Of a stretch of DNA of 64,000 nt, positions 41,391 through 50,868 are shown piece by piece (positions within the stretch are counted from its first letter, which is position 1; the number at the start of each line of letters is the position of its first letter). Below the pieces are notes generated by a model. That model searched no databases. It saw only the letters and a program-made list of their open reading frames with translations, and had not been told where the DNA came from. Both the position numbers and the translations under genes were made by a program. Source of the DNA: Streptomyces sp. yr375 (GTDB lineage: Bacteria; Actinomycetota; Actinomycetes; Streptomycetales; Streptomycetaceae); assembly GCF_900110755.1 (NCBI RefSeq), contig NZ_FOFF01000036.1, forward strand, positions 1 to 64,000, read 5' to 3'.

Positions 41391-43457
41391 GTGAGCGAAA
41401 CCCGCAGCACGTCCCGTCGCCGACGACGTCACCACCGCCGCAGGAACGCCCTGCTGGTCGGGATCCCCCTGGCGCTGACCACCGCCACGGCCTCCGCGAC
41501 CTCCGCGACGGCCACGACCACCCACCTCGCGGGGGTCATCGCTGTCACCGACGTCGCCGACGGCTTCGCCTCCGTCAACGCCCTCGGCCAGAACGGGACT
41601 TACGGCGGCCGGGACGGCAGGACCGTCACCGTGAAGACACTCTCCGAACTGGAGAAATACGCGACCGCGTCCGAGCCGTACGTCATCGTCGTCGCGGCCA
41701 CGATCACCGTGGATCCCGTCGGGAAGGAGATCAGGGTTCAGTCCGACAAGACCATCATCGGGGCCGGGACCACCGGGCAGATCGTCGGCGGCGGTTTCTT
41801 CCTCGGGCAGGGCGTCCACAACGTCATTATCCGGAACCTGACGATCCGCGACGCGTACCAGGGCGTCTGGAACGACAAGGAACACGACCTCGACGCCGTC
41901 CAGTTGGACGGCGCGCACCACGTCTGGATCGACCACAACGACCTGCGGCACATGGCCGACGGGCTTATCGACAGCCGGAAGGACACGACCTACCTGACCG
42001 TCTCCTGGAACAAACTGAGCCAGGACAACAAGGCGTTCGGCATCGGCTGGACCGACAACGTCACCGCCGACATCACGATCCACCACAACTGGATCCGCGA
42101 GACCGAGCAGCGCAACCCGTCCACGGACAACGTCGCCCACGCGCACCTGTACAACAACTTCCTGGAGGACGTGGCGGGGACCACCATCCAGTCCTCGTAC
42201 GGGAATTACTCGCGCGGCAGGACCAACATGGTCCTGGAGAACTCCTACTTCCAGGGCATGACCAACCCCGTCGTCCGGGACGCCACCGCCACCCTCGTCC
42301 AGCGCGGCAACGTCTACTCCGGCACCAACGGCAGGAACGAGAGCGGGGGTTCGGGCGCGGCCTGGGATCCGAGGACGTACTACCCGTACACCCCGGACAA
42401 GGCCGCCGACGTCCCCGCGCTCCTCAAGTCGGGTGCCGGTCCGCGCGGTTCGGCCGCCGCCGGAACCTCCGATGGAACCGCCGGCAAAACCGCCGCCGCC
42501 GTCACCACGCTCACCGTCGCCAAGGACGGCAGCGGCCAGTACGGGACCGTGCAGGCCGCCGTGAACGCCGTACCGGCGAACAACCCCTCGCGCGTCGTGA
42601 TCGCCGTGAAGCCGGGCACGTACCGCGAGTTGGTGAAGGTCCCCGCCAACAAGCCGCACGTCACCATCCAGGGCACCGGCGGCAGCCGTACGGACACCAC
42701 GATCGTCTACAACAACGCGTCCGGCACGCCGAAGCCCGACGGCTCCGGGACGTACGGCACCGGCGGCAGCGCCACCGTCGCCGTCGACGCGGACGACTTC
42801 CAGGCCCGCAACCTGACCCTCTCCAACGACTTCGACGAGGCCGCCCACCAGGACATAGCCAACCAGGCGGTCGCCCTGCGCACCTCCGCCGACAAGGTGT
42901 TCCTCGACGGCGTCGTCGTCAGCGGCGACCAGGACACGCTACTGGTGGACACCGCGTCCAAGGACCGGCTGGGCCGCGTCTACATGACCGACTCCTCCGT
43001 CATCGGCAACACCGACTTCGTCTTCGGCCGCGCCACCGCCGTGATCGACAAGTCCGTCATCACCCTGAAGAAGCGCTGGAACGGCACCTCGGCCGGCTAC
43101 GTCACCGCCCCCAGCACGGCCGCGAACCGCAAGGGCATCCTGATCGCCAACTCCACGGTGAACGGGGCCGTCTCCGACCGCAGCTTCTACCTCGGCCGGC
43201 CCTGGCACGCCGGCGGCGACGCCACCCTCGACCCGCAGACCACCATCCGCAACACCTCCCTCGGCGCCGCGATCAAGACCACACCCTGGACCGACATGAG
43301 CGGCTTCTCCTGGAAGGACGACCGGTTCGCCGAGTACCAGAACACCGGCGCGGGCGCGGGCCCCGCGAGCGGCGACCGCCCCCAGCTCACCGCCGCCCAG
43401 GCCGCCGGCCAGGAGGTCGCGGACTGGCTGGGCGACTGGACGCCCAGCGCGTCCTGA
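41391..43457 (+). CDS. Pectate lyase fused to pectin methylesterase
   Basis: 688 residues. A basic N-terminus and hydrophobic stretch (RRNALLVGIPLALTTATASA) act as signal. Residues 45-345 are a PL1 pectate lyase (DAVQLDGAHHVWIDHNDL, FLEDVAGTTIQSSYGNYSRG). Residues 370-680 are a CE8 pectin methylesterase (ALRTSADKVFLDGVVVSGDQ, with DFVFGRATAVID and YLGRPW). Both steps of homogalacturonan breakdown are thus in one secreted chain. The gene is divergent from an AraC regulator. Confidence 0.9.
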   Translation: MSETRSTSRRRRRHHRRRNALLVGIPLALTTATASATSATATTTHLAGVIAVTDVADGFASVNALGQNGTYGGRDGRTVTVKTLSELEKYATASEPYVIVVAATITVDPVGKEIRVQSDKTIIGAGTTGQIVGGGFFLGQGVHNVIIRNLTIRDAYQGVWNDKEHDLDAVQLDGAHHVWIDHNDLRHMADGLIDSRKDTTYLTVSWNKLSQDNKAFGIGWTDNVTADITIHHNWIRETEQRNPSTDNVAHAHLYNNFLEDVAGTTIQSSYGNYSRGRTNMVLENSYFQGMTNPVVRDATATLVQRGNVYSGTNGRNESGGSGAAWDPRTYYPYTPDKAADVPALLKSGAGPRGSAAAGTSDGTAGKTAAAVTTLTVAKDGSGQYGTVQAAVNAVPANNPSRVVIAVKPGTYRELVKVPANKPHVTIQGTGGSRTDTTIVYNNASGTPKPDGSGTYGTGGSATVAVDADDFQARNLTLSNDFDEAAHQDIANQAVALRTSADKVFLDGVVVSGDQDTLLVDTASKDRLGRVYMTDSSVIGNTDFVFGRATAVIDKSVITLKKRWNGTSAGYVTAPSTAANRKGILIANSTVNGAVSDRSFYLGRPWHAGGDATLDPQTTIRNTSLGAAIKTTPWTDMSGFSWKDDRFAEYQNTGAGAGPASGDRPQLTAAQAAGQEVADWLGDWTPSAS

Positions 43458-43473
43458 CGGGTCGGGCGCCGTC

Positions 43474-43857
43474 CTACTTGCCGGCCGCGTAGACGGCGCC
43501 CATCACGATCATCATGATCGTCATCGACGTGGCGAACCACACCACCGCGCCCTTGCCGGCCTTCGTCGTCGGGTCCTCGACCCACCGGTAGTAGTCCCGG
43601 GTGATCGTGCCGCGCACGGGGGCCAGCGTGAGCGGGAACATGACCATGACCGCCGCGTAGAGATAGAGGGTCTCGGGCAGCGTGTCGTGCTGAACCAGGC
43701 CACGCACGCCCAGACCGATGACGCCGATGACCGGCATCCAGAACTGCTTCTTCTTGTACTTCGGTATCTGGATGATCCACTGCATCGCGGCGAGGTTGAC
43801 GATCGTCGCCCCCGCCGCGATGAGGATCCAGACGCTGGTGGACAGCGACAGGAACAT
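43474..43857 (-). CDS. Membrane protein next to ALF-repeat gene
   Basis: 127 residues from ATG 43857. Four hydrophobic segments are visible (VWILIAAGATIVNLAAM, FWMPVIGVIGLGVRGL, LYLYAAVMVMFPLTLA, WFATSMTIMMIVMGAVY). It starts 8 bases after the stop of the ALF protein, so they are probably co-transcribed. It may be an immunity, anchor or accessory partner. Confidence 0.7.
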   Translation of the reverse strand: MFLSLSTSVWILIAAGATIVNLAAMQWIIQIPKYKKKQFWMPVIGVIGLGVRGLVQHDTLPETLYLYAAVMVMFPLTLAPVRGTITRDYYRWVEDPTTKAGKGAVVWFATSMTIMMIVMGAVYAAGK

Positions 43858-43865
43858 GGGGAGTC

Positions 43866-46800
43866 CTAGAAGATTGAGTCCCAACCATCGGAAATGGTGT
43901 CCCCGATGTCCGACACGGCGTCACCGGCCGAGTCCCACGCAGTGGTCGCGTAGGTGACCGCCGGGCCCACCATCTCATGGCCGATCCGCGTGGCGGTCAG
44001 GGTGCCACTCTTCAGGCCCTGCGCACCCCACTCGATGGCTTGGGACATGCCCGGGACCTTGATCTTGCCCAGGGCGAAGCCGCCGGTGAGGGCACCGACC
44101 GCCAGACCCGCGACGGAGCCGAAGAACGCGTCGGAGGTGAACCCGTCGGTGAAGCCGGTGATGACGGCCGAGCCGATACCGGTGACCCACGAGATGGTTC
44201 CGAACACGCCGGCGGCCGCCTCGCCGAAGGGCGGCGGAATGAGCAGGCTGAACGCGGCCGCGGTTCCGGAGAAGGCGCTGACCGCGTTCAGCACCTGCGC
44301 GAAGTTCTGCCAGTCCTTCTTGCTGCCCCAGCCGTCGGGGCTGTCGACCTTGTCGTTGCCGCTGCCGCTGGAGGGGTCGACGCCGTTCTGCTTGTTCTGC
44401 TTCGCCGTCTCCGCCGCCTTGCGCGCGGCTTCGGCGAGCTCCTGCTGCCGCTTCTGCACCGCCGTCGCGCGAGCCTCGGTGGCTGCCTTGGCGGCGGCCG
44501 CGGCGTCCTTGCCGGCCGCGTCGGCGGAGGCGCGGGCCGCGTTCGCCGACGCCTGCGCCTGGCTGGCGGACACGACGGCGGCAGCGGCGGAGGCCACGGC
44601 CTGGTTCGCCGAGTAGTTCGCCTGCCGTGCCGCGGTGCGCGCGGACGCGGCGGCGGCCTTCGCCTTGTCCGCGGACGCCTGCGCGTCCTTCGCGGACTGC
44701 TCGGCGGCGTCCGCGTTCGCGTCGGCCTGCGTGGCGTATTCGCCGGCCTTGGCGGCGGACGCCTTCGCCTTGTCCGCCCACTTCGCCGCGTCCGCCGACG
44801 CCTTGCGCGCCTCGGCCGCGGCCTTCGACGCCTCGTAGGCGTCCTTCTGCGCGTCCTGGGCGATCTTCGCGGCGCGTGCGATGGAGGCCCTGATGGCCGC
44901 GACGTGCGTGGCGGCGTCGTAGTCGAGCTGCGCCGTGCGGTGGCACACGGTGGTGACGAAGTCGCGGCGCATCCACGTCGGGCCCTCGAGGGCCACCTGG
45001 GCGGCCGCCTTGGTGTAAGGGCCGGCCGTGTTGAGGATGGTGAAGACGGCGACCTCGTCGTCCTGCTTGACGTTGTCGACGTACGTGGTGAAGAAGCCGT
45101 GCAGGGCCTGGGGCGAGCCGTCGTTCAGCGCGGCCTGCGCCGACGCCGAGACCGCCTTGCCGGGATTGCCGTTGAGGATCCTCAGGACGGCGACGCGGTT
45201 GTCCTCCGCGGCGGCTGCCTTGATCCCGGTGGTCAGGAAGGTGCCCACGGCGCCCGTGTCGGCGGCGCCCAGTGCCGCCGAGGCGGCGTTCGCGACGTTC
45301 TCGGTGGACACCTTCGCCACGGCGAGGACCGTTTCGCGGTCGTCCTGGTTCTGCGCGATCTGCCGGTCGGCGGCGACCCAGGCCAGGACGTCCTCGTCGG
45401 CTCCGGCGAGAGCGTGCTCGGCGGCGTCCCGGCTCCAGGTGCCGATCGTGGTGGAGATCAGGTTCATCGCGGCCTGGCGGCCGACCGAGACGGCCTGCGC
45501 GGTGTCCCCGGCGGCGTACGCCTTCTCGGCCTTGGCGATGAGGTCCCTGGTCGCGGTGTCGAGGGCGTCGGACTGGGTGGTGGCCTTGCGGGCACTCTCC
45601 CGGTCCTCCGCCTCCGCGCGGGCCATCTCCCGGGCCTCGGCGAGGGACTGCTCGAGGTCCTCGGCCAGCTTCTTCGCCTCGGACTCGCGGGCTGCCTTCT
45701 CGACGGCCTCGGCGTCCTGGACGGCCTTCACCGCGGCCTCGGCGGCCGTGACCGACTCGTTCGCCCACTTGGTGGCCGTGGCGGCGAACTCGGCCGCCTT
45801 GACCGCGCCGTCCGCCGCGGCCTTGGCCGCCTTCGCCGCGTTCTCGGCGTGGGTGGCGGCGGAGTTGGCCGCGTCGCGTGCGGCGGCAGCGGCCTGCGCG
45901 GCGGTGTTGGCCAGCGACTGCGCGGTGTTCGCGGCACTGGTGGCGCGGGCCGCCTGTGCGTTGGCCTCGGCGGCGGCCGCCTTGGCGGCGGCGGCCTCGG
46001 ACTGGGCGGCACCCGAAGCCGCGGCCGCGGTGGCGGCGGCCTGGGCCGCGGCGGCGGAGTCGCGGGCCGCGCCGGCGGCGGCCGAACCGGCCGCCGCCGC
46101 CTGGTTGGAGGCGGTCGCCGCCGCATCGGCGGCCTTGGCGGCCGTGCGGGCCTGGCTCGCCGCCTTGTTCGCCCCGTCGGCGGCCAGGCGCGCGGCCTTG
46201 GCCTTGGAGGCGTCGTTCGCCGCGGCGATGGCGGCGGAGTAGGCGGCGGACGCGGCCCGTCCGGCGGTCGCCGCGGCCTGGGCGGCCGCGGTGGCGGCGT
46301 ACGAGGCGCGGCGGGCGGCGGAGTGCGCGGCCGCGGACGCCTGGATGGCGGTGCGGGACGCGGCGGCGGCGCCCTGTGCGGCGGACGCGGCCTTGCGGGC
46401 CGCCTTGCCGGACTTGACGACGTCGTCGCGGGCCGCGGCGGCCTCCGCGGCGGCTTCCTCGGCGGCCTTTTTCGCCTGGGCGGCGGCCTCCTTCGCCTTG
46501 GCGGAGGCGGCGACGGCCCGGTCGGAGGTGAGCTGGGCCCGCCTGCCCTCGCGTTCCACGATCGCCACGAGCTGTTCGATGGTGGCGGTCTCCCGGTCCC
46601 GGGCGCGCGCGATGTACTGACCGGTGTTCAGGAACCAGTGGATCGCGGAGGGGCTGCCGTCGTCCAGGGCGCGCTCGGCGTACTTCTTCACCTCCGGGGA
46701 GGCGTTGTTGAGGATGGTGAAGACCTCGGCCCGCTCGTCCTCCCGGCGGGCGGTGATCTGGGTGTTCAGCAGGAAGTCGGTCAGGGCGTCGCCGGTGCCG

Positions 46801-47348
46801 GCGTCGAGGGCCTTCTGCGCCTCGCGCTTCACGCCCGTGCCACCGCTGTTCAGGATGGTCAGGGTGGTGACGCGGAGGTCTTCCAGCTCGGCGGTCCTGA
46901 AGCCGCCGGACAGGAAGGCGGTGACGGCGTCGTCGCCGGCCGTGAGCGCGGCGGCGGCATCGCGGGCGGTGCCCTTGCCGGTGGCGGGCAGCGCCTTGAG
47001 GAGGGCGAAGCGGTTGTCCTCGGCGGTGGCGCGCGCCAGATCCCCGGCCAGGAAGCGGTCGATGTCGGCGGCGGAGCCGGTCAGCGCCTGGGTTGCCGCG
47101 CTCTTGACGGACCGTCCGCCGATCTTCCACGCGGTGACGACCTTCGCGCGCGCGGTGTCCGGGAGTTGAGGGAGCCTCGGCAGGTCCGTGGACCCTGCGG
47201 AGGCGGCGGTGGCGGCGGTGGCGGCGGCCAGAGCTCGGGAGGGCGCCGCGAGAGAGACCGCGGTGGCAGCGGTGGCGGAGCCGGCGACGGCGAGAATCCG
47301 GCGCCTGCTCCAGTAAGTGGTGTCCAAGAATCCCCCATGGATATCCAC
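43866..47348 (-). CDS. Giant Tat-exported ALF-repeat protein
   Basis: About 1160 residues. A Tat-type signal (SRRRILAVAGSATAAT) precedes two blocks of ALF repeats (about residues 60-240 and 660-890; DRFLAGDLARATAEDNRFALL, VTAFLSGGFRTAELEDLRV). Alanine-rich coiled coils follow each. The C-terminus (~150) has hydrophobic helices (GTAAAFSLLIPPPFGEAAAG, GSAVITGFTDGFTSDAFFG). It resembles delivery scaffolds of polymorphic toxins. GTG 47348 is chosen; the start is uncertain, no strong ribosome site. Confidence 0.75.
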   Translation of the reverse strand: MDIHGGFLDTTYWSRRRILAVAGSATAATAVSLAAPSRALAAATAATAASAGSTDLPRLPQLPDTARAKVVTAWKIGGRSVKSAATQALTGSAADIDRFLAGDLARATAEDNRFALLKALPATGKGTARDAAAALTAGDDAVTAFLSGGFRTAELEDLRVTTLTILNSGGTGVKREAQKALDAGTGDALTDFLLNTQITARREDERAEVFTILNNASPEVKKYAERALDDGSPSAIHWFLNTGQYIARARDRETATIEQLVAIVEREGRRAQLTSDRAVAASAKAKEAAAQAKKAAEEAAAEAAAARDDVVKSGKAARKAASAAQGAAAASRTAIQASAAAHSAARRASYAATAAAQAAATAGRAASAAYSAAIAAANDASKAKAARLAADGANKAASQARTAAKAADAAATASNQAAAAGSAAAGAARDSAAAAQAAATAAAASGAAQSEAAAAKAAAAEANAQAARATSAANTAQSLANTAAQAAAAARDAANSAATHAENAAKAAKAAADGAVKAAEFAATATKWANESVTAAEAAVKAVQDAEAVEKAARESEAKKLAEDLEQSLAEAREMARAEAEDRESARKATTQSDALDTATRDLIAKAEKAYAAGDTAQAVSVGRQAAMNLISTTIGTWSRDAAEHALAGADEDVLAWVAADRQIAQNQDDRETVLAVAKVSTENVANAASAALGAADTGAVGTFLTTGIKAAAAEDNRVAVLRILNGNPGKAVSASAQAALNDGSPQALHGFFTTYVDNVKQDDEVAVFTILNTAGPYTKAAAQVALEGPTWMRRDFVTTVCHRTAQLDYDAATHVAAIRASIARAAKIAQDAQKDAYEASKAAAEARKASADAAKWADKAKASAAKAGEYATQADANADAAEQSAKDAQASADKAKAAAASARTAARQANYSANQAVASAAAAVVSASQAQASANAARASADAAGKDAAAAAKAATEARATAVQKRQQELAEAARKAAETAKQNKQNGVDPSSGSGNDKVDSPDGWGSKKDWQNFAQVLNAVSAFSGTAAAFSLLIPPPFGEAAAGVFGTISWVTGIGSAVITGFTDGFTSDAFFGSVAGLAVGALTGGFALGKIKVPGMSQAIEWGAQGLKSGTLTATRIGHEMVGPAVTYATTAWDSAGDAVSDIGDTISDGWDSIF

Positions 47349-47668
47349 CCGGTGGCGGTGCGCCCTGGTCAGAGGCGGCCTCCCGGGTGTGTCTTTTGGA
47401 ACGGGGGTGAACCTATGGGGCCTCTGTGGACATTGGCCAGTGATCGACCGTGCGGTGAAGCCGTGAGAAACACCACACCGCCGGTAAGTCCCCGTGCAGT
47501 CAAGGCTCTTCGGCATATCGGTGGCACATGGCGCGCACGCCTGTTTGAATGCATCGTCCTCTGCGGCCGTCTGACCCACGGTCACACGCCGGATGCCCTC
47601 CCGGCATTCCTCAGGCGCTTCACGGACTCAACCCCCCTTTCACAAGGGGCTTTCGCAAGGGGGAACTC

Positions 47669-48181
47669 ATGAATCTCGTACAGCGAATCATCGCCACCGG
47701 TGCGGTCACCGCGACCTGCGCCGGCGCGGTCGCCCTCGCATCGACCTACAGCACCTCCCACCACACCTCCGCCGAGCGCACGGCCACGGTCGTCGACGGC
47801 GCACCCGGCTACCTGGTCGAGGACTACAACTACCCGGGCGCCGACGCCATCAAGGCGCAGAAGGGCATCGTCCTCAAGCGTGGCGACGGCCACATCACGC
47901 TCGCCGACTGCGCCTCCAGCACCGGTCTGATGGAGGTGTACTCCCGCAAGGGCGAGAAGATCTGCTTCCGCGCCACCGGCCCCTCCGGCTACCTCAGCCT
48001 CGAAATCCCCTCCGTCTACGGAGTGAAGGGCGAAGCCGACCACGAGGCGGCCGTGCAGCTCACCACCGACGGGGCCACGCAGAGCATCGACGTCGGCAAG
48101 GGCGAGTGGAAGGCAGCCGGTGAGGCCGCCGACCCGGAAGGACGCGCCTTCGTCCTGGTCGAGATACGCACGAGCAAGTAA
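47669..48181 (+). CDS. Secreted protein upstream of the trypsin/FG-GAP gene
   Basis: 170 residues from ATG 47669 with a purine-rich site (AAGGGGGAA). The signal peptide is MNLVQRIIATGAVTATCAGA. The mature part has two Cys (LADCASSTGLMEV and GEKICFRATG), likely a disulfide. It lies 38 bases before the next secreted gene, same strand. Function unknown. Confidence 0.7.
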   Translation: MNLVQRIIATGAVTATCAGAVALASTYSTSHHTSAERTATVVDGAPGYLVEDYNYPGADAIKAQKGIVLKRGDGHITLADCASSTGLMEVYSRKGEKICFRATGPSGYLSLEIPSVYGVKGEADHEAAVQLTTDGATQSIDVGKGEWKAAGEAADPEGRAFVLVEIRTSK

Positions 48182-48219
48182 CACCGAACCGCCTAAACGG
48201 GGAAGACGACCACACCACC

Positions 48220-50397
48220 ATGACCACAACCGGCAAGCGATCCATCGCGCTCGCAGCCCTCGTGACCGCCGCCGTCATCGGCGCACCGGCCCTGTCCGGG
48301 CATGCCGTGTCCGGCAAGCCCGAGACCGACACCAGCCACGCCTACACCGCCCGCCTCGACATAGGCGGCGGCGCCAAGGCCTGCTCCGCGGCCCTGATCG
48401 CCCCCCAGTGGGTCGCCACCACAGCGTCCTGCTTCGCCGACAACCCGGCCCAGTCCATCAAGATCCCCGCCGGGGCGCCGAAACTGAAGACCACGGCGAC
48501 CATCGGACGCACCGACCTGACCAGCACCGCCGGCACCGTCCGCGAAGTCGTGCAGCTCGTCCCGCGTGACGACCGCGACCTGGTCCTGGCCCGGCTGTCC
48601 GCGCCCGTCGCCGACATCGCCCCGCCCGGCCTCGCCACCGCCGCGCCCGCCAAGGACTCCGCCGTGTCGGTCACCGGCTACGGACGCACCAAGGACGAGT
48701 GGGCGCCGCTGAAGCTGCACGGCGAGAGCTTCCAGGTCGACCAGGTCAACACCACCGACTTCGCCGTCCACGGCACCTCCGGCGCGGCGATCTGCGCCGG
48801 CGACTCGGGCGCGCCCGTGTTCACCTCCGCCGGCCTGCTCGGCGTCGCCTCCCGCTCCGACCAGGGCGGCTGCTTCGGCACCGACGCCGCGCAGACCTCC
48901 ACGGCCGGTGTCGTCACCCGCACCGACGACATCGCTGCCTGGGTCAAGTCCACCACCGAATCGGCCCCGTTCGCCGACTTCAACGGCGACGGCGTCGAGG
49001 ACACCGCCGTCGGCGACCCCAAGGCCACCATCGGCGGCGACGCCGAGGCCGGTGCCGTCCACGTCGTGTACGGCGGCGGCAAGGGCACCACCGAACTGGA
49101 CCAGGACCAGGACGTCGTGCCCGGCGGCGCGGAGGCCGGCGACCGCTTCGGCTACGCCCTGGCCACCGTCGACTACAACGAGGACGGCTACACCGACCTC
49201 GCCGTCTCCAGCCCGTACGAGGACGCCGAGTCCATCGCCGACGTCGGCATGGTCTCCGTCGTCTACGGCTCCCCGGCCGGCCTGGGCAAGGGCCGCGCCT
49301 CCGACAACTACGCCCAGGGCGAGGGCAACGGCGGCCTGAAGGGAGCGGCCAAGGAGAAGGGCGACCTGCTCGGCTACTCCCTTGCCGCCGGGATCACCCT
49401 CAACGACGAGCCGTTCATCGTGATCGGCGACCCGGGCGAGGACGTCGGTTCCGTCGTCGACGCGGGCTCCGTGGTGTACGTGCACGGCAACACCAACGTC
49501 TACCTCTCCCAGGACGCCGGCCTGCCGGGCTCCCCGGAGGCCGGCGACAAGGTGGGCACCTCCGTCGCGGCGGACATGACCAACATCGTGGTCGGTGTGC
49601 CGGGCGAGGACATCGGCGACAAGGCCGACGCGGGCGGCGTCGCCGTCCTGTCCCACAACCTGGGCCCGAACGGCAGGCCGATCGTGCGCGCGGGCATCGA
49701 CCAGGACCTCGACAAGATCTCCGGCGGTGCGGAGAAGGGCGACGAGATGGGCAAGTCCGTCGCCATCATCCCGAAGGACCCGAACGACGACTCGATCATC
49801 GTCGTGGGCGCCCCGGGTGAGTCGATCGTCCCGTCCGGCGGCAGCACGAACGTGGCGAACGCCGGAACCGTCTTCGTCCTCGACTTCCCCGCCAAGAGCG
49901 ACTGGTCGCAGCAGGCAGTGATCAACCAGGACCAGCCGAACGTGGTCGGCGGCGTCGAGACCGGCGACCGGTTCGGTGAGACCCTCGCCGCCGTCAACCT
50001 CGCCCCCGGCAAGACCGCGCCGGGCTGGGCCGACCTGCAGCTCGCGGTGGGCGTTCCTGGCGAGTCCCAGGGCTCGCTGGCCGGCGCGGGCTCCGTGCAG
50101 ACCTTCTCCCTGGTGGGCGCGCCCGGCGACCACGACGACGTCCTGTACGCCGGTTTCAACAAGGTGCCGGGCACGCCGGGCGCGGGCCAACACCTGGGCC
50201 AGTACCTCGGGGTGTCCCCGACGCACGTCTCCATCGGCATGCCGAACGGCCCGCAGGCCGGCGGCGCGGTCTACCAGGTGCCGTGGAACAACGTGACGTC
50301 GCACGCGAGCGGCGTGGACGAGAACGTCACGGTGCTGCGGCCGGGGGCGGGCGGCGTCCCGGCGGGCGGCAAGGCGTTCGGCTGGGTCATCCAGTGA
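48220..50397 (+). CDS. Trypsin-like/FG-GAP secreted protein lacking catalytic His
   Basis: 725 residues with a Sec signal (MTTTGKRSIALAALVTAAVI). Residues 40-245 are trypsin-like: Asp (RDLVLARL) and Ser (CAGDSGAPVF) are kept, but the His position reads TTASCF instead of TAAHCF. Residues 250-725 are FG-GAP repeats (DFNGDGVEDTAVGDP, VDYNEDGYTDLAVSSP), a beta propeller. It probably binds rather than cuts. Likely an operon with the gene 38 bases upstream. Confidence 0.85.
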   Translation: MTTTGKRSIALAALVTAAVIGAPALSGHAVSGKPETDTSHAYTARLDIGGGAKACSAALIAPQWVATTASCFADNPAQSIKIPAGAPKLKTTATIGRTDLTSTAGTVREVVQLVPRDDRDLVLARLSAPVADIAPPGLATAAPAKDSAVSVTGYGRTKDEWAPLKLHGESFQVDQVNTTDFAVHGTSGAAICAGDSGAPVFTSAGLLGVASRSDQGGCFGTDAAQTSTAGVVTRTDDIAAWVKSTTESAPFADFNGDGVEDTAVGDPKATIGGDAEAGAVHVVYGGGKGTTELDQDQDVVPGGAEAGDRFGYALATVDYNEDGYTDLAVSSPYEDAESIADVGMVSVVYGSPAGLGKGRASDNYAQGEGNGGLKGAAKEKGDLLGYSLAAGITLNDEPFIVIGDPGEDVGSVVDAGSVVYVHGNTNVYLSQDAGLPGSPEAGDKVGTSVAADMTNIVVGVPGEDIGDKADAGGVAVLSHNLGPNGRPIVRAGIDQDLDKISGGAEKGDEMGKSVAIIPKDPNDDSIIVVGAPGESIVPSGGSTNVANAGTVFVLDFPAKSDWSQQAVINQDQPNVVGGVETGDRFGETLAAVNLAPGKTAPGWADLQLAVGVPGESQGSLAGAGSVQTFSLVGAPGDHDDVLYAGFNKVPGTPGAGQHLGQYLGVSPTHVSIGMPNGPQAGGAVYQVPWNNVTSHASGVDENVTVLRPGAGGVPAGGKAFGWVIQ

Positions 50398-50430
50398 CCC
50401 GCTGAACCGCACAACGAACAGCCGTACGTC

Positions 50431-50469
50431 TCTCCCCGCTCACGCGCGTGTGCCGTGTGGGCGGGGAGA
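50431..50469. terminator. Hairpin after the FG-GAP gene
   Basis: TCTCCCCGC and GCGGGGAGA form a 9-bp stem with a 21-base loop, 33 bases after the stop. Confidence 0.65.
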
Positions 50470-50593
50470 TGCGCGTGTCGTGGACGGGCGACCGGAAGAA
50501 GAACGGCTGAGAGGCCGTCACCGCCCGCGCGGCACCAGCATGTCGTCCGTCGGCCGGGGCCGGGCCGGGCCGGGCGTAGACCGCGCACCGGGT

Positions 50594-50725
50594 CATCCGC
50601 TCGTCGTGCCCTGCCCATGTCCGCAAACCGCCCTCCTCCACCACCAGGATCCGGTCCGTGTCGGGGGCCAGGCTCGGGTCGTGGGTGGTCATGAGCGTCG
50701 TACGGCCGTGGAAGAAGGAAAGCCG
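50594..50725 (-). pseudogene. ABC transporter ATPase remnant
   Basis: HGRTTLMTTHDPSLAPDTDR followed by ILVVEEGGLRTWAGHDE is the H-loop and end of an ABC ATPase (normally TTLLITHDP..ADRILVLEDGRI). No Walker motifs remain. It lies in the 470-base gap between two larger genes, in which I see only this fragment and the terminator-like hairpin. Confidence 0.6.
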
Positions 50726-50868
50726 ATTCCGCTGAGACCTCGGTCAAAGGCGACTGGGACGAGTTTTCGGACGGCCATGGGAACCAGGCGAGTACTCACA
50801 CAGGTTTGGATGCAGAGAGGCGGCCCCGTCAGTGACGGGACCGCCTCGCGCATCGGCGTGGTCGAGGG

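Noticed and set aside
40118..43492. 1124-residue frame over the AraC and pectinase genes
   Set aside because: Antisense of AraC followed by a shifted frame of the pectinase; no domains.
47349..47668. 320-base gap between the ALF gene and the secreted gene
   Set aside because: Divergent promoter region; no gene, clear repeat or RNA seen.
43975..47672. Very long open frames on both strands over the ALF-repeat gene
   Set aside because: High-GC, Ala-rich coding sequence leaves other frames open; their Arg/Gly-rich translations lack any domain.
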